Notes: generated from the sequence alone by a model not told the origin. A stretch of DNA of 64,000 nucleotides from Dyella ginsengisoli LA-4 (GCF_000334915.1 NZ_AMSF01000016.1:186001-250000); one strand, 5' to 3'; shown: positions 1 through 14,787, counted from the first letter of the stretch. Numbers and translations are program-made.

Positions 1-369
1 TTCGATCCCGCCCTTATGGAGGTCGGCGAGGAACTGGGCTTCCTGCAGGACGGTTACCCGCCGAAACTGCTCAAACAGCTCAAGCGCGGCCAGTTCAGCG
101 TGCAGGACGACCTGGACCTGCACCACATGAACGCCGCGGCAGCACAGGCCAGCATCGCCGATTTCCTGGCCGAGGCGAAGGAACGGGGCCTGCGCTGCGT
201 GCGCATCGTGCATGGCAAGGGATTGCGCTCCAAATCCGCCGGCCCGGTGCTCAAGGCACTGACCGACCGCCTGCTGCGCCGGCGCGCGGACGTGATCGCC
301 TTCGCCTCCGCACGTCCGGCGCAAGGCGGCACCGGAGCGGTGGTTGTACTGCTGGCGGCACGCCGCTAG
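1..369 (+). CDS. Smr (MutS2 C-terminal-like) domain protein, 5' truncated by window
   Basis: The reading frame is already open at base 1, so the true start lies upstream; an internal ATG occurs at 16. The visible 122 residues carry the Smr domain: the DLDLHHMNAAAA motif (D-L-H signature) and the nucleic-acid-contact loop VRIVHGKGLRSK. Free-standing Smr proteins (YdaL/SmrA/SmrB type) are DNA or RNA endonucleases; the family is certain, the exact substrate unknown. The C-terminal GGTGAVVVLL motif is the usual final strand of the domain. The gene converges on truD with a 9-nt gap, and a 12-bp palindrome (GCCGCTAGCGGC, 362-373) covers its stop codon. Confidence 0.85.
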   Translation, partial: FDPALMEVGEELGFLQDGYPPKLLKQLKRGQFSVQDDLDLHHMNAAAAQASIADFLAEAKERGLRCVRIVHGKGLRSKSAGPVLKALTDRLLRRRADVIAFASARPAQGGTGAVVVLLAARR

Positions 370-378
370 CGGCGGCAC

Positions 379-1395
379 TCAGCCGATCGTGGCCAGCTCG
401 CGGATCACCGTCGTGGCATAGGCGCCCGCCGGCAGCTCGAAGCGCAGCTCGAGCGCGTCCGCAGATAGCCAGTTCCAGGCCAGCCCGGCGGGCAGCAGGC
501 GTAGCGCACGCCGGTCGTGACTCATCCGCGCAGCGGTCAATCCATCGGCAAGATCCTGCCAGCCGGCCGCGATGCGCTGCTCCAGCTCAGCCACCGCACC
601 CTGCGAGGCCGGATCGCCCTCACCCCACAACGGACCTGTCGGATGGATATCGCCCTGCGCCAGCCGCCCGGCCAGCACCGCATCGAACGGCTCCGGGCCG
701 AACCAGGAGCGGGACCCCGCCAGCGCCCAGATCTCGCCCTCCAATGCGGTGTCCCAGTTGCCCTGCTCCACCCGCTCGGCCAGCACGCTGTTGAAGATCT
801 GCGAGCGCGCAGCTGAGAGCAGCAGGCTGCGCTTGTCGCGGTCGACCCGACGCCCGGCGAACATCGCTCGGGCCTGGGCCAGGTTGCCACCCTCCCGACC
901 GAAACGCTGCTCGCCGAAATAGTTCGGCACCCCTCGCGCGGACATCTGCTGCAGCACCCGCTCGGCCGTCTCGCGGTCGCCCCGGACTTCGCGCAGGACG
1001 ATCACGAAGCGGTTGCCGCGCAGACCGCCGCGCTTGAGCTTGCGGCCGTGGCGCGTGGCGGTAAGCACCTTCACCTCCTCGTAGGGGAAGGCCGACCAGT
1101 CCGGATCCGCGCGCCCGGGGAGCTGCACGGAGAACGCCTGGCGGGTGACCGCATGGCGATCCTTCAACCCGGCATAGCCCACGTTGACCGGTGGCACGCC
1201 CGCGAACTTCGCCAGCTCCCGGGCCACCCAGTCGGTGTTGGCGCCGCGCTTCTCCACCCACAGCAGGGCGTGCTCGCCGGCACCATCGGCGTCGTAGCCG
1301 AGCAGTTCCTCGACCTGGAAATCCTCGGGCGTGGCGCGCAGCCGGGCGGTCAGCGGCACCGGGCCGTAGGCGGTGGGCAATTCGGAAACGGACAT
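379..1395 (-). CDS. truD: tRNA pseudouridine(13) synthase TruD
   Basis: 338 residues, normal for TruD (about 340-350). It isomerises U13 of tRNA(Glu) to pseudouridine. The catalytic motif GLKDRHAVTRQ is at residues 76-86, with the nucleophilic aspartate at about 79; the NYFGEQRFGR motif in the middle is also diagnostic. The ATG start gives the usual N-terminus (LPTAYGPVPLTARLRATPEDF). It is the last gene of the minus-strand ispD-ispF-mgtE-truD run; mgtE ends 36 nt upstream. In many gammaproteobacteria truD directly follows ispF and precedes surE; here mgtE intervenes and no surE follows. Confidence 0.95.
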   Translation of the reverse strand: MSVSELPTAYGPVPLTARLRATPEDFQVEELLGYDADGAGEHALLWVEKRGANTDWVARELAKFAGVPPVNVGYAGLKDRHAVTRQAFSVQLPGRADPDWSAFPYEEVKVLTATRHGRKLKRGGLRGNRFVIVLREVRGDRETAERVLQQMSARGVPNYFGEQRFGREGGNLAQARAMFAGRRVDRDKRSLLLSAARSQIFNSVLAERVEQGNWDTALEGEIWALAGSRSWFGPEPFDAVLAGRLAQGDIHPTGPLWGEGDPASQGAVAELEQRIAAGWQDLADGLTAARMSHDRRALRLLPAGLAWNWLSADALELRFELPAGAYATTVIRELATIG

Positions 1396-1431
1396 GGCAC
1401 TCCGCCGGCCGCGCCGGCATGCAGGAAAGCG

Positions 1432-2886
1432 TTACATCAGGAACAGCGTGGCCAGACCAAGGAAGATGAAGAAGCCGCCGCTGTCGGTCATGAAGGTGAG
1501 GAACACGCTGGCACCCAGCGCCGGATCGCGCCCCAGACGGATCAGCGCCATCGGGATACCCACGCCCATGAACGCCGCCAACAGCAGGTTCAGTGTCATG
1601 GCGGCGGTCATGACCAGGCCGAGCATCGGACTGTCGTACAGCAGCGCCGCAACGGCGCCGATCACCCCGCCCCAGATCAGGCCGTTGAACAGCGCCACGC
1701 CCAGCTCCTTCTGCCATAGCCGGCGGATCGCATTGGGATTGACCTGGTCCAATGCCGAGGCACGCACGATCATCGTGATGGTCTGGTTGCCCGAGTTGCC
1801 TCCGATACCGGCGACGATGGGCATCAGGGTGGCCAGCGCCACCAGCTTCTCGATCGAATTCTCGAACAGGCCGATCACGCGGGACGCCAGGAACGCGGTC
1901 ACCAGGTTGATCGCCAGCCAGCTCCAGCGGTTGCGCACCGAGGCCCAGATCGAGGCGAAGATGTCTTCTTCCTCGCGCAGGCCGCCGCGGCTGAGCGACT
2001 CGCTCTCGCCCTCCTCGCGGATCACGTCGACCATCGCGTCGATGGTGATGCGCCCGATCAGGTGATTGCCCTCGTCGACCACCGGGGCGGTCACCAGGTC
2101 GTAGCGCTCGAATGCCTGGGCCACCTCGTAGGCGTCATCACCCGGGTGAAACGTGTTGACGTCCGGCGCCATCAGCTCACCGACCATCCGGTCGGGCGGA
2201 TTGACCAGCAACCAGTGCAGCGGCAGCACGCCGGTCAGCACGTTGTCGCTGTTGACCACGAACAGCTTGTCGGTCTGTGGGGGAAGCTCATCGAAACGCC
2301 GCAGGTAGCGCAGGACGGTCTCCAGACTGACGTCCTCGCGGATCGTCACCATCTCGAAGTCCATCAGCGCGCCGATCTGGTCGTCCTCGTAGGACAGCGC
2401 CGACTGCAGCTGCTCGCGCTGCTGCGCGTCGAGGCTGGCCATCAGCTCGGGCAGCACTTCGGTCGGCAGGTCCTCGACCAGGTCGGCCAGTTCGTCGGCG
2501 TCCAGCGGCTCGACCGCGGCCATGATCTCGCCCTGGTCCATGTCCGCGATCAGCGATTCGCGGACCGCGTCGGACACTTCCAGCAGGATCTCGCCGTCGC
2601 GGTCCGAGCGCACCCGCTGCCAGACGGCCAGACGCTCGTCCAGCGGCAGCGACTCGAGGATGAAGGCGATGTCGGCCGGATGCAGCGGCTCGAGCTGCTG
2701 CTGCAGCACCTCGCCGCTGTCCTTCAGGGCCTCGGCGATCGGCGCACGGGCCACCGGATCGGCATCGGCATCGCGCAGCGCGTCGAGTTCATCGCGCATC
2801 CGCTGCTGCTGGCGCAACAGGTCGACGATGGTGTCCAGCTGCTCCTGCAGCCGTTGGCCGGCGCCGCGAGCCTCGATCTCGCTCAT
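1432..2886 (-). CDS. mgtE: Mg2+ transporter MgtE
   Basis: 484 residues from the ATG at 2886, which overlaps the ispF stop in an ATGA. Domain order is typical of MgtE: an acidic N-terminal superhelical domain (about 30-140, with [14 protein letters not shown]), a CBS pair (about 145-270, with [19 protein letters not shown]) and a five-helix membrane channel (from about 300; the pore motif IGGNSGNQ precedes TMIVRA). The channel passes Mg2+ into the cytoplasm and is gated by Mg2+ binding to the cytosolic domains. The frame stays open further upstream, but that part is ispF in another frame, so the overlap start is preferred. Confidence 0.95.
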   Translation of the reverse strand: MSEIEARGAGQRLQEQLDTIVDLLRQQQRMRDELDALRDADADPVARAPIAEALKDSGEVLQQQLEPLHPADIAFILESLPLDERLAVWQRVRSDRDGEILLEVSDAVRESLIADMDQGEIMAAVEPLDADELADLVEDLPTEVLPELMASLDAQQREQLQSALSYEDDQIGALMDFEMVTIREDVSLETVLRYLRRFDELPPQTDKLFVVNSDNVLTGVLPLHWLLVNPPDRMVGELMAPDVNTFHPGDDAYEVAQAFERYDLVTAPVVDEGNHLIGRITIDAMVDVIREEGESESLSRGGLREEEDIFASIWASVRNRWSWLAINLVTAFLASRVIGLFENSIEKLVALATLMPIVAGIGGNSGNQTITMIVRASALDQVNPNAIRRLWQKELGVALFNGLIWGGVIGAVAALLYDSPMLGLVMTAAMTLNLLLAAFMGVGIPMALIRLGRDPALGASVFLTFMTDSGGFFIFLGLATLFLM

Positions 2887-3371
2887 GTGCGTTCCAGCAG
2901 TACGCAGGCCTGGGCGGCGATGCCTTCGCCGCGACCGGTGAAGCCAAGCTTCTCGGTGGTGGTCGCCTTGATGCTGATGCGGTCGATACCGCAGCCCAGG
3001 TCGGCCGCCAGGTACTCGCGCATCTGCTGCGCATGAGGGCCGACCTTCGGCGCCTCGGCGATCACGGTGACGTCGGCGTTGCCTAGCCGGTAGCCCTGTT
3101 CTTTCATCAGCCGCGCGGCATGACGCAGGAACTGCCGGCTGTCGGCATCGCGCCACTGCGGGTCGGACGGGGGAAAGTGCTTGCCGATGTCACCCATCGC
3201 CAGCGCGCCGAAGATCGCATCGCACAACGCATGGATCACCACGTCGCCGTCCGAGTGTGCGACCAGACCACGGTCGTGCGGCACGCGCACACCGCCGAGG
3301 GTGACGAAATCGCCCTCGCCGAATGCGTGCACGTCGAAACCTTGTCCAATCCTCACCGTGTCACTCCTCAT
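2883..3371 (-). CDS. ispF: 2-C-methyl-D-erythritol 2,4-cyclodiphosphate synthase
   Basis: 162 residues. IspF makes ME-cPP from CDP-ME-2-phosphate in the MEP isoprenoid pathway. The metal-binding GFDVH motif is at residues 11-15 and is followed by [18 protein letters not shown], the family signature; [17 protein letters not shown] closes the protein. The chosen ATG overlaps the end of ispD by 11 nt; a GTG at codon 6 ([10 protein letters not shown]) would give a more usual N-terminus and cannot be excluded. The ORF lies between ispD and mgtE, overlapping both, so the three are probably translationally coupled. Confidence 0.95.
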   Translation of the reverse strand: MRSDTVRIGQGFDVHAFGEGDFVTLGGVRVPHDRGLVAHSDGDVVIHALCDAIFGALAMGDIGKHFPPSDPQWRDADSRQFLRHAARLMKEQGYRLGNADVTVIAEAPKVGPHAQQMREYLAADLGCGIDRISIKATTTEKLGFTGRGEGIAAQACVLLERT

Positions 3372-4071
3372 CCGCCGGCGCCGTGCGCCCGAGCAGGAAC
3401 TCGGCCAGCGCGAAATCCGCCGCGGTGGTCACCTTGATGTTGTCTTCCGCGCCCTCCACCAGCAATGGCGCGTAACCCGCCAGCTCCATCGCCATCGCCT
3501 CGTCGCTGACGGTAACGCCTCGACGTGACGCTTCGCGCAAGGCCGCCGAGAGTGCTCCGCGGCGGAACATCTGTGGCGTGAAGGCCCGCCAGCGCTGGTC
3601 GCGTGGCTCGGTGAGCGCGCTGCGGCCGACTTCGTCCGCCCGCTTGAGCGTATCGCGCAGCGGTGCGCCGAGCAGCCCGCCCTCCCCTGTGCCAGCCAGC
3701 TCGATCAATCGGGATATGTCGTCCAGCCGGACGCAGGGCCGGGCAGCATCATGTACCAGCACGTGCTCGGCCTCACCGACCCCGGGCGGCAGGGCCTGCA
3801 GCCCCGCCAGCACGGAGTCGCAGCGTTCGGCACCGCCGGCAGTCGTCTGTATCGGCTTTCCGCGCAGGCTGGACAACCCCGGCCAGAGCTCGTCGCCCGG
3901 CGAGAGCACCACCATCAGACCGGCGACGCGCCGATGCCGCGCCAGCCGGTCCAGCGTGTGCTCGATCAGCAGCCGGCCGCCGATCGGCAGGTACTGCTTG
4001 GGCCGATCGCCACCGACGCGCAGACCACGCCCGGCCGCCGGGACCACGCACCACAGGCCCGGTGCGCTCAT
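3361..4071 (-). CDS. ispD: 2-C-methyl-D-erythritol 4-phosphate cytidylyltransferase
   Basis: 236 residues, the normal length. IspD transfers CMP from CTP to MEP. The nucleotide-binding motif [20 protein letters not shown] is at residues 9-28 (the G-x-G-x-R and KQY elements), HDAARPCV is in the middle, and the C-terminal [19 protein letters not shown] motif binds substrate. The ATG at 4071 overlaps the ftsB stop (ATGA). The CTP it uses is supplied by PyrG, encoded by the first gene of this run. Confidence 0.95.
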   Translation of the reverse strand: MSAPGLWCVVPAAGRGLRVGGDRPKQYLPIGGRLLIEHTLDRLARHRRVAGLMVVLSPGDELWPGLSSLRGKPIQTTAGGAERCDSVLAGLQALPPGVGEAEHVLVHDAARPCVRLDDISRLIELAGTGEGGLLGAPLRDTLKRADEVGRSALTEPRDQRWRAFTPQMFRRGALSAALREASRRGVTVSDEAMAMELAGYAPLLVEGAEDNIKVTTAADFALAEFLLGRTAPADEE

Positions 4072-4394
4072 GGCGTTCCGCTGCTGGCCGGCGCCGCCGC
4101 TGCGGAGCCCGCGGCGGCGGGCCCTTCCACCACCTGGTAGAAGGTCTCGCCCGGCTTGATCAGACCAAGCTCGGCGCGGGCGCGCGCTTCGACGGCCTGT
4201 TCGCCGCTCTTCAGGTCGGTGACGTCGGCGGCGAGCGCCTGGTTGCGCTGCTGCAGGCGCTGGTTCTCGTCGGTCTGCTTCTTCACCGCCGCACGCAGGG
4301 TATCGACCTCGCGCATGCCGCCCGCGTCGCTCCACAGCTTGAACTGCAGAGCGATCAGCAATGCGATCAGGATCAGCGCGACCCAGCGCAACAC
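4068..4394 (-). CDS. ftsB: Cell division protein FtsB
   Basis: A bitopic divisome protein that forms the FtsQLB complex and helps activate septal peptidoglycan synthesis. From the GTG at 4394 it has 108 residues: a single membrane helix (about 4-18, WVALILIALLIAL), a periplasmic coiled coil (about 30-70, rich in Q, N, L and R) and the family signature LIKPGETFYQVV. It is followed by an unusual Ala/Pro/Ser-rich tail. A TTG just after the GTG is an alternative start. The position between eno and ispD is the common gammaproteobacterial order. Confidence 0.9.
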   Translation of the reverse strand: MLRWVALILIALLIALQFKLWSDAGGMREVDTLRAAVKKQTDENQRLQQRNQALAADVTDLKSGEQAVEARARAELGLIKPGETFYQVVEGPAAAGSAAAAPASSGTP

Positions 4395-4410
4395 GGCGGC
4401 GGGTTCCGGC

Positions 4411-6130
<1,720 letters not shown>

Positions 6131-6132
6131 GC

Positions 6133-8876
<2,744 letters not shown>

Positions 8877-9245
8877 CTACTCCGTCGGTACCTGCGGGAA
8901 GGTCGGATGCATCATGTTGGCATTCATGTTGTGCAGCACCCACAGCGAGCCGACTACCACGATCGCCAGGATCAGCATGGTGAACAGCATGATCGTCAGG
9001 TTGCCCCGCTTGCCGGGCGAGGTCCCCATGTGCAGGAAGAACACCAGCTGCACCAGCAACTGGGCCACGGCGAACAGCACGATGCCCGGCATCATCAGGT
9101 GATGCGGCACGACCCCGCTCATCACCGTGCCGAACGAGGCCAGCGTAAGCAGGACCGACAGGCCGAAGCCGACCACATACGACTTCAGGCTGCCGTGGGC
9201 ATCCTCGTGCCCGTGGTCGTGGGAGACATGGTTGGAAGCGGCCAT
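8877..9245 (-). CDS. cyoD: Cytochrome bo3 ubiquinol oxidase subunit IV
   Basis: 122 residues. CyoD is the small three-helix subunit that assists assembly of subunit I. A His-rich N-terminus (HVSHDHGHEDAHG) leads into three membrane helices (about 24-44, 50-72 and 85-108), matching the COX4-pro family; LLVQLVFFLHMG is the typical middle helix. The ATG at 9245 overlaps the cyoC stop by 1 nt (TGATG), indicating coupling. It is the last gene of cyoABCD; no cyoE (haem O synthase) follows here. Confidence 0.93.
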   Translation of the reverse strand: MAASNHVSHDHGHEDAHGSLKSYVVGFGLSVLLTLASFGTVMSGVVPHHLMMPGIVLFAVAQLLVQLVFFLHMGTSPGKRGNLTIMLFTMLILAIVVVGSLWVLHNMNANMMHPTFPQVPTE

Positions 9246-9877
9246 CAGATCGCCCCCCGCAGATAGACGAAGGTAAACACGCAGATCCACACGATATCGA
9301 GGAAGTGCCAGAACAGGCTCAGGCAGGACAGGCGACGACGGGTGTCGTCGTTGAGTCCGCGGCGACGGACCTGGTCCATCATCACCACCAGCCACAACAG
9401 GCCGGCGGTCACGTGCAGACCATGGGTGCCGACCAGGGTGAAATAGGCCGACAGGAATGCACTGCGGTCCGGGCCGGCGCCCTCGTGGATCAGGTGCGCG
9501 AACTCATGCACTTCCATGCCGATGAAGCCGGCGCCCAGCACGAACGTAGCCACCAGCCAAGCCATCACCCGCTGGCGACGGCCGGCATGCATGTTGAGCA
9601 TCGCCAGGCCGAAGGTGAAGCTGGACACCAGCAGCAGGGCCGTTTCGCCCAGCACGTACGGCAGCTCGAACAGCTCCCTGCCGGTCGGACCGCCCGCGGT
9701 GGCGTTGGCCAGTACGGCAAAGGTGGCGAACAACGCCGAGAAGATCAGGCAATCGCTCATCAGGTAGATCCAGAACCCCAGCAGGGTCTTGGATCCGTCG
9801 TCGTGCCCGTGATCGTGGCCGTGGGCGGCCGGGATATGCATCCCGTCCGCCGTGGCGCTCATTGCAGCCTGCGACAT
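9245..9877 (-). CDS. cyoC: Cytochrome bo3 ubiquinol oxidase subunit III
   Basis: 210 residues, the size of E. coli CyoC. Five membrane helices are visible; [38 protein letters not shown] and [20 protein letters not shown] are typical of the haem-copper oxidase subunit III family. Subunit III contains no redox centre and supports the structure of subunit I. The His/Asp-rich N-terminus ([10 protein letters not shown]) resembles that of CyoD next door. It lies 3 nt after cyoB in the operon. Confidence 0.95.
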   Translation of the reverse strand: MSQAAMSATADGMHIPAAHGHDHGHDDGSKTLLGFWIYLMSDCLIFSALFATFAVLANATAGGPTGRELFELPYVLGETALLLVSSFTFGLAMLNMHAGRRQRVMAWLVATFVLGAGFIGMEVHEFAHLIHEGAGPDRSAFLSAYFTLVGTHGLHVTAGLLWLVVMMDQVRRRGLNDDTRRRLSCLSLFWHFLDIVWICVFTFVYLRGAI

Positions 9878-9880
9878 GGA

Positions 9881-11902
9881 TTACGCCGCCTTCTGCTCGT
9901 CGTCGGCCGGCAGCGCGACCTTGACCAGGCCCACCTTCTGCAGCGGAGCCAGACGCGCCCGCTCGATGCGCTCGACCTCGGCCGCCGGCACCCAGTAATC
10001 GATGTCGCGGTCGTAGACGCGGACCAGGAAGCTGCCGACCATGCCGGCCAGGCCCAGCGCGGCCATCCACCAGATGTGCCAGACCAGGGCGAAGCCAAGG
10101 ACCACGCCGAACAGGCCCATGAACACGCCGACGCCGGTATTGCGGGGCATATGGATGTCTTCGTAACGATTCGGGCGCATATAGGCCACTCCGTCTTGTT
10201 TGTCGGTCCAGAACTGATCGAGCTGACGCACCTGCGGCAGCACGGCGAAGTTGTAGAAAGGCGCGGGCGAGCTGGTCGACCACTCGAGGGTCCGGCCGCC
10301 CCAGGGATCGCCACTGGGGTCACGCAGCGTCACGCGGTCGCGCACGCTCACGTACAGCTGCAGCACGGTGAAGAAGATGCCGAACAGGATGATCACCGCG
10401 CCGATCAGGGCGACGATCAGATAGGGCTGCCAGTCCGGGTTGGCGTAATGGTTCATGCGCCGGGTCATGCCCTTCAGGCCGAGGATGTACAGCGGCATGA
10501 AGGCCACGTAGAAACCCACCAGCCAGCACCAGAACGAGGCCTTGCCCCAGCGCTCGGCGAGCTTGAAACCGAACGCCTTCGGGAACCAGTAGTTCATCGC
10601 CGCCAGGCAGCCGAACACCACGCCACCGATGATCGTGTTGTGGAAGTGGGCGATCAGGAACAGGCTGTTGTGCAGCACGAAGTCCGCGCCCGGCACCGCC
10701 ATCAGCACGCCGGTCACGCCGCCGATCACGAAGGTGACCATGAAGCCGATCGTCCACAGCACCGGCACGGTGAAGCGCACACGGCCGCGGTACATGGTGA
10801 ACAGCCAGTTGAACAGCTTCACTCCGGTGGGCACCGAAATGATCATCGTCATGATGCCGAAGAAGGCATTGACGCTGGCGCCCGAGCCCATGGTGAAGAA
10901 GTGGTGCAGCCACACCAGGAACGACAGCACGCCGATCGCCGCGGTGGCGTACACCATCGACTTGTAGCCGAACAGCGGCTTGCCGGAGAACGTGGCGATG
11001 ATCTCCGAGTACGCGCCGAAGCACGGCAGGATCAGGATGTAGACCTCCGGGTGGCCCCAGATCCAGATCAGGTTCACGTACATCATGGCGTTGCCGCCGG
11101 CGTCGTTCGTGAAAAAGTGCATGCCCAGGTAGCGGTCGGCGCCGAGCAGCGCCAGCGCCACGGTCAGCACCGGGAACGCCGCCACGATCAGGATGTTGGT
11201 GACCAGCGCGGTCCAGGTGAACACCGGCATCTTCATCAGGGTCATGCCCGGCGCGCGCATCTTGAGGATGGTCACGATGAAGTTGATGCCGGACAGCGTC
11301 GTACCGAGACCCGACAGCTGCAGCGACCAAATGTAGTAGTCCACACCGACGGTCGGGCTGTACTTGAGCTCCGACAGCGGCGGATAGGCCAGCCAGCCGG
11401 TCGCGGCGAAGTCGCCGATGAACAGCGAGGCCATGATCAGCACCACGCCGCCGGCGGTCAGCCAGAAGCTGAGCGAGTTCAGGAACGGATAGGCGACGTC
11501 GCGCGCACCGATCTGCAGCGGCACCACCAGGTTCATCAGGCCGGTGATGAACGGCATCGCCATGAAGAAGATCATGATGTCGCCGTGCGCGGTGAACACC
11601 TGGTCGAAGTGGTGCGGCGGCAGGTAGCCTGCCGCGTCCGCCGAGGCCATCGCCTGCTGGGTGCGCATCATGATCGCGTCGGCGAAGCCGCGCAGCAGCA
11701 TCACCAGCGCCATGATGATGTACATGATGCCGATCTTCTTGTGGTCCACCGTGGTGAACCACTCGGACCACAGGTAGGCCCACTTGCGCTGGTAGGTGAC
11801 GAAGCCCAGCAGGGCCGCACCGCCCAGCATCACCATGAGCAGGGTGCCCATGATGATGGGCTGGTCGAACGGGATCGCAGAGAGGGTGAGTTTTCCGAAC
11901 AT
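9881..11902 (-). CDS. cyoB: Cytochrome bo3 ubiquinol oxidase subunit I
   Basis: 673 residues, equal in size to E. coli CyoB. This is the haem-copper catalytic subunit that reduces O2 to water and pumps protons. Visible: the [18 protein letters not shown] helix carrying a haem ligand; [14 protein letters not shown] with the CuB histidine and the cross-linked tyrosine; the HH pair in [11 protein letters not shown] (CuB ligands); and [13 protein letters not shown] with the remaining haem ligands. The extended N- and C-terminal helices fit quinol oxidases rather than cytochrome c oxidases. cyoA ends 3 nt upstream. Confidence 0.97.
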   Translation of the reverse strand: MFGKLTLSAIPFDQPIIMGTLLMVMLGGAALLGFVTYQRKWAYLWSEWFTTVDHKKIGIMYIIMALVMLLRGFADAIMMRTQQAMASADAAGYLPPHHFDQVFTAHGDIMIFFMAMPFITGLMNLVVPLQIGARDVAYPFLNSLSFWLTAGGVVLIMASLFIGDFAATGWLAYPPLSELKYSPTVGVDYYIWSLQLSGLGTTLSGINFIVTILKMRAPGMTLMKMPVFTWTALVTNILIVAAFPVLTVALALLGADRYLGMHFFTNDAGGNAMMYVNLIWIWGHPEVYILILPCFGAYSEIIATFSGKPLFGYKSMVYATAAIGVLSFLVWLHHFFTMGSGASVNAFFGIMTMIISVPTGVKLFNWLFTMYRGRVRFTVPVLWTIGFMVTFVIGGVTGVLMAVPGADFVLHNSLFLIAHFHNTIIGGVVFGCLAAMNYWFPKAFGFKLAERWGKASFWCWLVGFYVAFMPLYILGLKGMTRRMNHYANPDWQPYLIVALIGAVIILFGIFFTVLQLYVSVRDRVTLRDPSGDPWGGRTLEWSTSSPAPFYNFAVLPQVRQLDQFWTDKQDGVAYMRPNRYEDIHMPRNTGVGVFMGLFGVVLGFALVWHIWWMAALGLAGMVGSFLVRVYDRDIDYWVPAAEVERIERARLAPLQKVGLVKVALPADDEQKAA

Positions 11903-11905
11903 GCC

Positions 11906-12835
11906 TTACTCCGCAGCCTTGGCGTGCGTGTGATTCGAGGGAAGCGCCGCGACCTGGGCCTGCTTGCCGGCGCACTGGCCGCCGAGCGGCGTGTCGCCCA
12001 TGTACTTGCCGATCACGCCGGCGAACAGGCCGGGCGAGACCTGGCCGTAATAGGCCACCGGGTTCTTTTCGCTCGGCTTGGCCAGCGCCTCGTACGTGGT
12101 GTTGTCTAGCGTCTTGGCCTGCGCCTTGACCTTGGCCACCCAGGCATCGAAGCCCTGCTGGCTGGTGGCGATCGCCTGGAAGTGCATGTCCGAGAAGCCC
12201 GCGCCGCTGTAATTGGACGACAGGCCCGCATAAGTGCCCGGCTCACGCGCGATCAGGTGCAGCTGGGTCTCCATCCCCGCCATGGCGTAGATCTGGCTGC
12301 CGAGCTGTGGAATGAAGAACGCGTTCATCACCGAATCGGAGGTGATGTGGAAGTTCACCGGCACGTCGGTCGGGAACGCGATCTCGTTGACCGTGGCGAT
12401 GCCCTGGTCCGGGTAGATGAACAGCCACTTCCAATCCAGCGCCACCGCCTCGATGGTCACCGGCTTGGCCTTGGAGGCGAGCGGCTTGTAGGGATCGAGC
12501 GTGTGCGAGGTGTGCCAGGTGATCGCCGCGAGGATCGCGATGATCACCGCCGGCACCGACCACACCACCACCTCGATGGCAGTGGAGTGCGACCAGTTCG
12601 GCGCATAGCGCGCCTTCTTGTTGCCGGCGCGGTAGCGCCAGGCGAACACCAGGGTCATCACGATGACCGGCACGGCGACGATCGCCATCAGGCCAAGCGC
12701 AATGAGGATCAGGGACTTTTCCTGCGCGCCGATGTCGCCCTTGGGATTCAGCACCTCGGTGCTGCAGCCGGCGAGGAACAAAAACGCGCTCGCACCTGCA
12801 TAACGCAGGCGGGGGATCACTGCTTTGAGTTTCAC
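11906..12835 (-). CDS. cyoA: Cytochrome bo3 ubiquinol oxidase subunit II (lipoprotein)
   Basis: 309 residues from the GTG at 12835, which gives a normal lipoprotein signal ([10 protein letters not shown] then lipobox LAGC). Two membrane helices follow (about 40-65 and 85-105), then a periplasmic cupredoxin-like domain. It lacks the CuA ligands: the CuA loop position reads [11 protein letters not shown], as in quinol oxidases, so electrons come from ubiquinol. [20 protein letters not shown] is the family signature. A TTG at 12871, preceded by GAGG at a 9-nt spacing, is an alternative start adding 12 residues. Confidence 0.93.
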   Translation of the reverse strand: MKLKAVIPRLRYAGASAFLFLAGCSTEVLNPKGDIGAQEKSLILIALGLMAIVAVPVIVMTLVFAWRYRAGNKKARYAPNWSHSTAIEVVVWSVPAVIIAILAAITWHTSHTLDPYKPLASKAKPVTIEAVALDWKWLFIYPDQGIATVNEIAFPTDVPVNFHITSDSVMNAFFIPQLGSQIYAMAGMETQLHLIAREPGTYAGLSSNYSGAGFSDMHFQAIATSQQGFDAWVAKVKAQAKTLDNTTYEALAKPSEKNPVAYYGQVSPGLFAGVIGKYMGDTPLGGQCAGKQAQVAALPSNHTHAKAAE

Positions 12836-12924
12836 GGGACGGGGGTGTCTTGCGTACTTCGGGTGCGGCAAGGTTAATGGCCTCGACAGCCATTTCCGTA
12901 CCCCTGAGACACAATGTCGCGCCG

Positions 12925-12940
12925 CAGCAAGATCTTGCTG
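12925..12940. promoter_or_regulatory. 16-bp perfect palindrome between cyoA and pepP
   Basis: CAGCAAGATCTTGCTG is a perfect inverted repeat in the divergent region between cyoA (-) and the aminopeptidase gene (+), 90 nt before the cyoA GTG and 33 nt before the aminopeptidase ATG. It is placed as an operator would be for either gene. No regulator can be assigned from the sequence. Confidence 0.4.
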
Positions 12941-12972
12941 GCACGCCCGGTGCGTGGGGGCTCGCTGCTACC

Positions 12973-14781
12973 ATGGCGCGCATGTCCAAACCCTCTTCCG
13001 ACAAGCTGTCCGCCCTGCGTCAGGCGATGCGTGCCAACGGCATCGCCGCCTGCCTCGTTCCCACCGCCGACCCCCATCTTTCCGAGTACCTGCCCGGACA
13101 TTGGGCTGCCCGCGAATGGTTGTCCGGCTTCACCGGGTCGGCCGGCACGTTACTGGTCACCGGCGATCACGCCGGTCTTTGGACCGACTCGCGCTACTTC
13201 TCGCAGGCCGAGCAACAACTGGCGGGCAGCTCCATCACGCTGATGAAGCAGAAGGTGGCCCACGCCCCGGAACACCTGACCTGGCTGCAGCAGCACCTGC
13301 ACCGGGGCGACGTGGTCGCCGTGGCGGGCGACAGCCTCTCCGTGGCGGGCCAGCGGCAGATCGCGCGCCTGCTCGACGAGGTCGGCGTTACCCTGCGCAC
13401 CGACCTGGATCTCCCAGCCGCCATCTGGGCCGACCGCCCGGCCCTGCCCCGTGCCCAGGTGTTCGAGCATGCGCCGGATTGGGCCCACACCCCACGCAGC
13501 GACAAGCTCGGACGCGTGCGCACCGCGATGCGCAAACTAGGCGCCACGCATCACCTGGTGTCCAGCCTGGACGACATCGCCTGGCTGACCAACCTGCGCG
13601 GCAGCGACGTGGAGTGCAACCCGGTGTTTCTCGCCCACCTGCTGGTAGAGGCCGAAGGCCAAACAACCCTGTTCGTCGACCGCGGAAAGCTTAGTGACAA
13701 GCTGGTCGGCGCCCTTGCCCGCGACGGCATCGGCATCGCCGACTACGCCACCGTCACCGACACGCTGGGCGAACTGGGCGGCACCGACGTGCTGCTGCAG
13801 GATCCGGGCAAGGTGGTTTGCGCGGTCGCCGGCGCGGTTCCGGCAGCGGTGAAGCGGATCGAGGCAGCCAACCCCTCGACCGCCATGAAGGCCCGCAAGA
13901 GCGAGGCCGAACTGGAGCACATCCGCGACACCATGCGCCGTGACGGCGCTGCGCTGGTTCGCGCGTTCCGGCGCCTGGAAGAGCGCCTTGCCGCCGGCAT
14001 GACGCAGACCGAACTGGACGTGGATGCACTGGTTCGCGAGGAGCGCGCCGCCCAGCCGAACTTCATCGGCGAAAGCTTCGCCACCATCGCCGGCTACCAG
14101 GCCAACGGCGCACTGCCGCACTACCGCGCCACGCCCGAGCACCACAGTGCACTGGCCCGCAAGGGCCTGCTGCTGGTGGATTCCGGCGGCCAGTATCTCG
14201 GCGGCACCACCGACATCACCCGTGTGCTGGCACTGGGCGAGACCACCGCCGAACAGCGCCGCGATGCCACCCTGGTGATGAAGGGCATGATCGCCCTGTC
14301 GCGGGCACGCTTCCCGAAAGGCGCCAACGGCCCGCAACTCGACGCGCTGGCTCGCGCCCCGCTGTGGGCCGCCGGCATGGACTACGGCCACGGCACCGGC
14401 CATGGCGTGGGCTACTTTCTCAACGTACACGAGGGGCCGCACGGCATCCGCCCGCCGGTGGCCGGCGGGGCGCTGGTCGCGCTCGAGCCGGGCATGATCA
14501 CCTCGATCGAGCCCGGCCTGTACAAGCCGGCGCGCCACGGCATCCGCCACGAGAACCTGGCCGTGGTGGTCGAGGCCGAACAGACCGAATTCGGCGACTT
14601 CCTCGCGTTCGAGACACTGACCCTGTGTCCGTTCGACCGTCGCGCGCTGGAGCCGCATCTGCTCAACCCGGAGGAGCGCGCCTGGCTGGACGATTACCAC
14701 GCCACAGTGCGTGCCGCACTCGCCCCGTTGCTGGACGACGCCGACCTGGCCTGGCTGGAACGCCACTGCGCACCACTGTAA
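12973..14781 (+). CDS. Aminopeptidase P family protein (Xaa-Pro aminopeptidase)
   Basis: 602 residues from the ATG at 12973; a second ATG at 12982 would give 599. Neither has an ideal ribosome site (GGGGG is 12 nt before the first). This is the long, three-domain form of aminopeptidase P: two creatinase-like N-terminal domains (about 1-310) and a C-terminal pita-bread metalloprotease domain. The dinuclear metal site is visible: LLVDSGGQYLGGTTDITRV (two Asp), GTGHGVGYFLNVHEG (His), ITSIEPGLY (Glu) and HENLAVVVE (Glu). It removes N-terminal residues preceding proline. No signal peptide is seen, so it is probably cytoplasmic. Confidence 0.93.
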   Translation: MARMSKPSSDKLSALRQAMRANGIAACLVPTADPHLSEYLPGHWAAREWLSGFTGSAGTLLVTGDHAGLWTDSRYFSQAEQQLAGSSITLMKQKVAHAPEHLTWLQQHLHRGDVVAVAGDSLSVAGQRQIARLLDEVGVTLRTDLDLPAAIWADRPALPRAQVFEHAPDWAHTPRSDKLGRVRTAMRKLGATHHLVSSLDDIAWLTNLRGSDVECNPVFLAHLLVEAEGQTTLFVDRGKLSDKLVGALARDGIGIADYATVTDTLGELGGTDVLLQDPGKVVCAVAGAVPAAVKRIEAANPSTAMKARKSEAELEHIRDTMRRDGAALVRAFRRLEERLAAGMTQTELDVDALVREERAAQPNFIGESFATIAGYQANGALPHYRATPEHHSALARKGLLLVDSGGQYLGGTTDITRVLALGETTAEQRRDATLVMKGMIALSRARFPKGANGPQLDALARAPLWAAGMDYGHGTGHGVGYFLNVHEGPHGIRPPVAGGALVALEPGMITSIEPGLYKPARHGIRHENLAVVVEAEQTEFGDFLAFETLTLCPFDRRALEPHLLNPEERAWLDDYHATVRAALAPLLDDADLAWLERHCAPL

Positions 14782-14787
14782 CCGGCT

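Noticed and set aside
9305-12109. A 934-codon open frame on the plus strand opposite cyoABCD
   Set aside because: Its product is a His/Gln/Arg-rich composition with no domain; it is the antisense shadow of GC-rich membrane-protein genes whose active-site motifs are on the minus strand.
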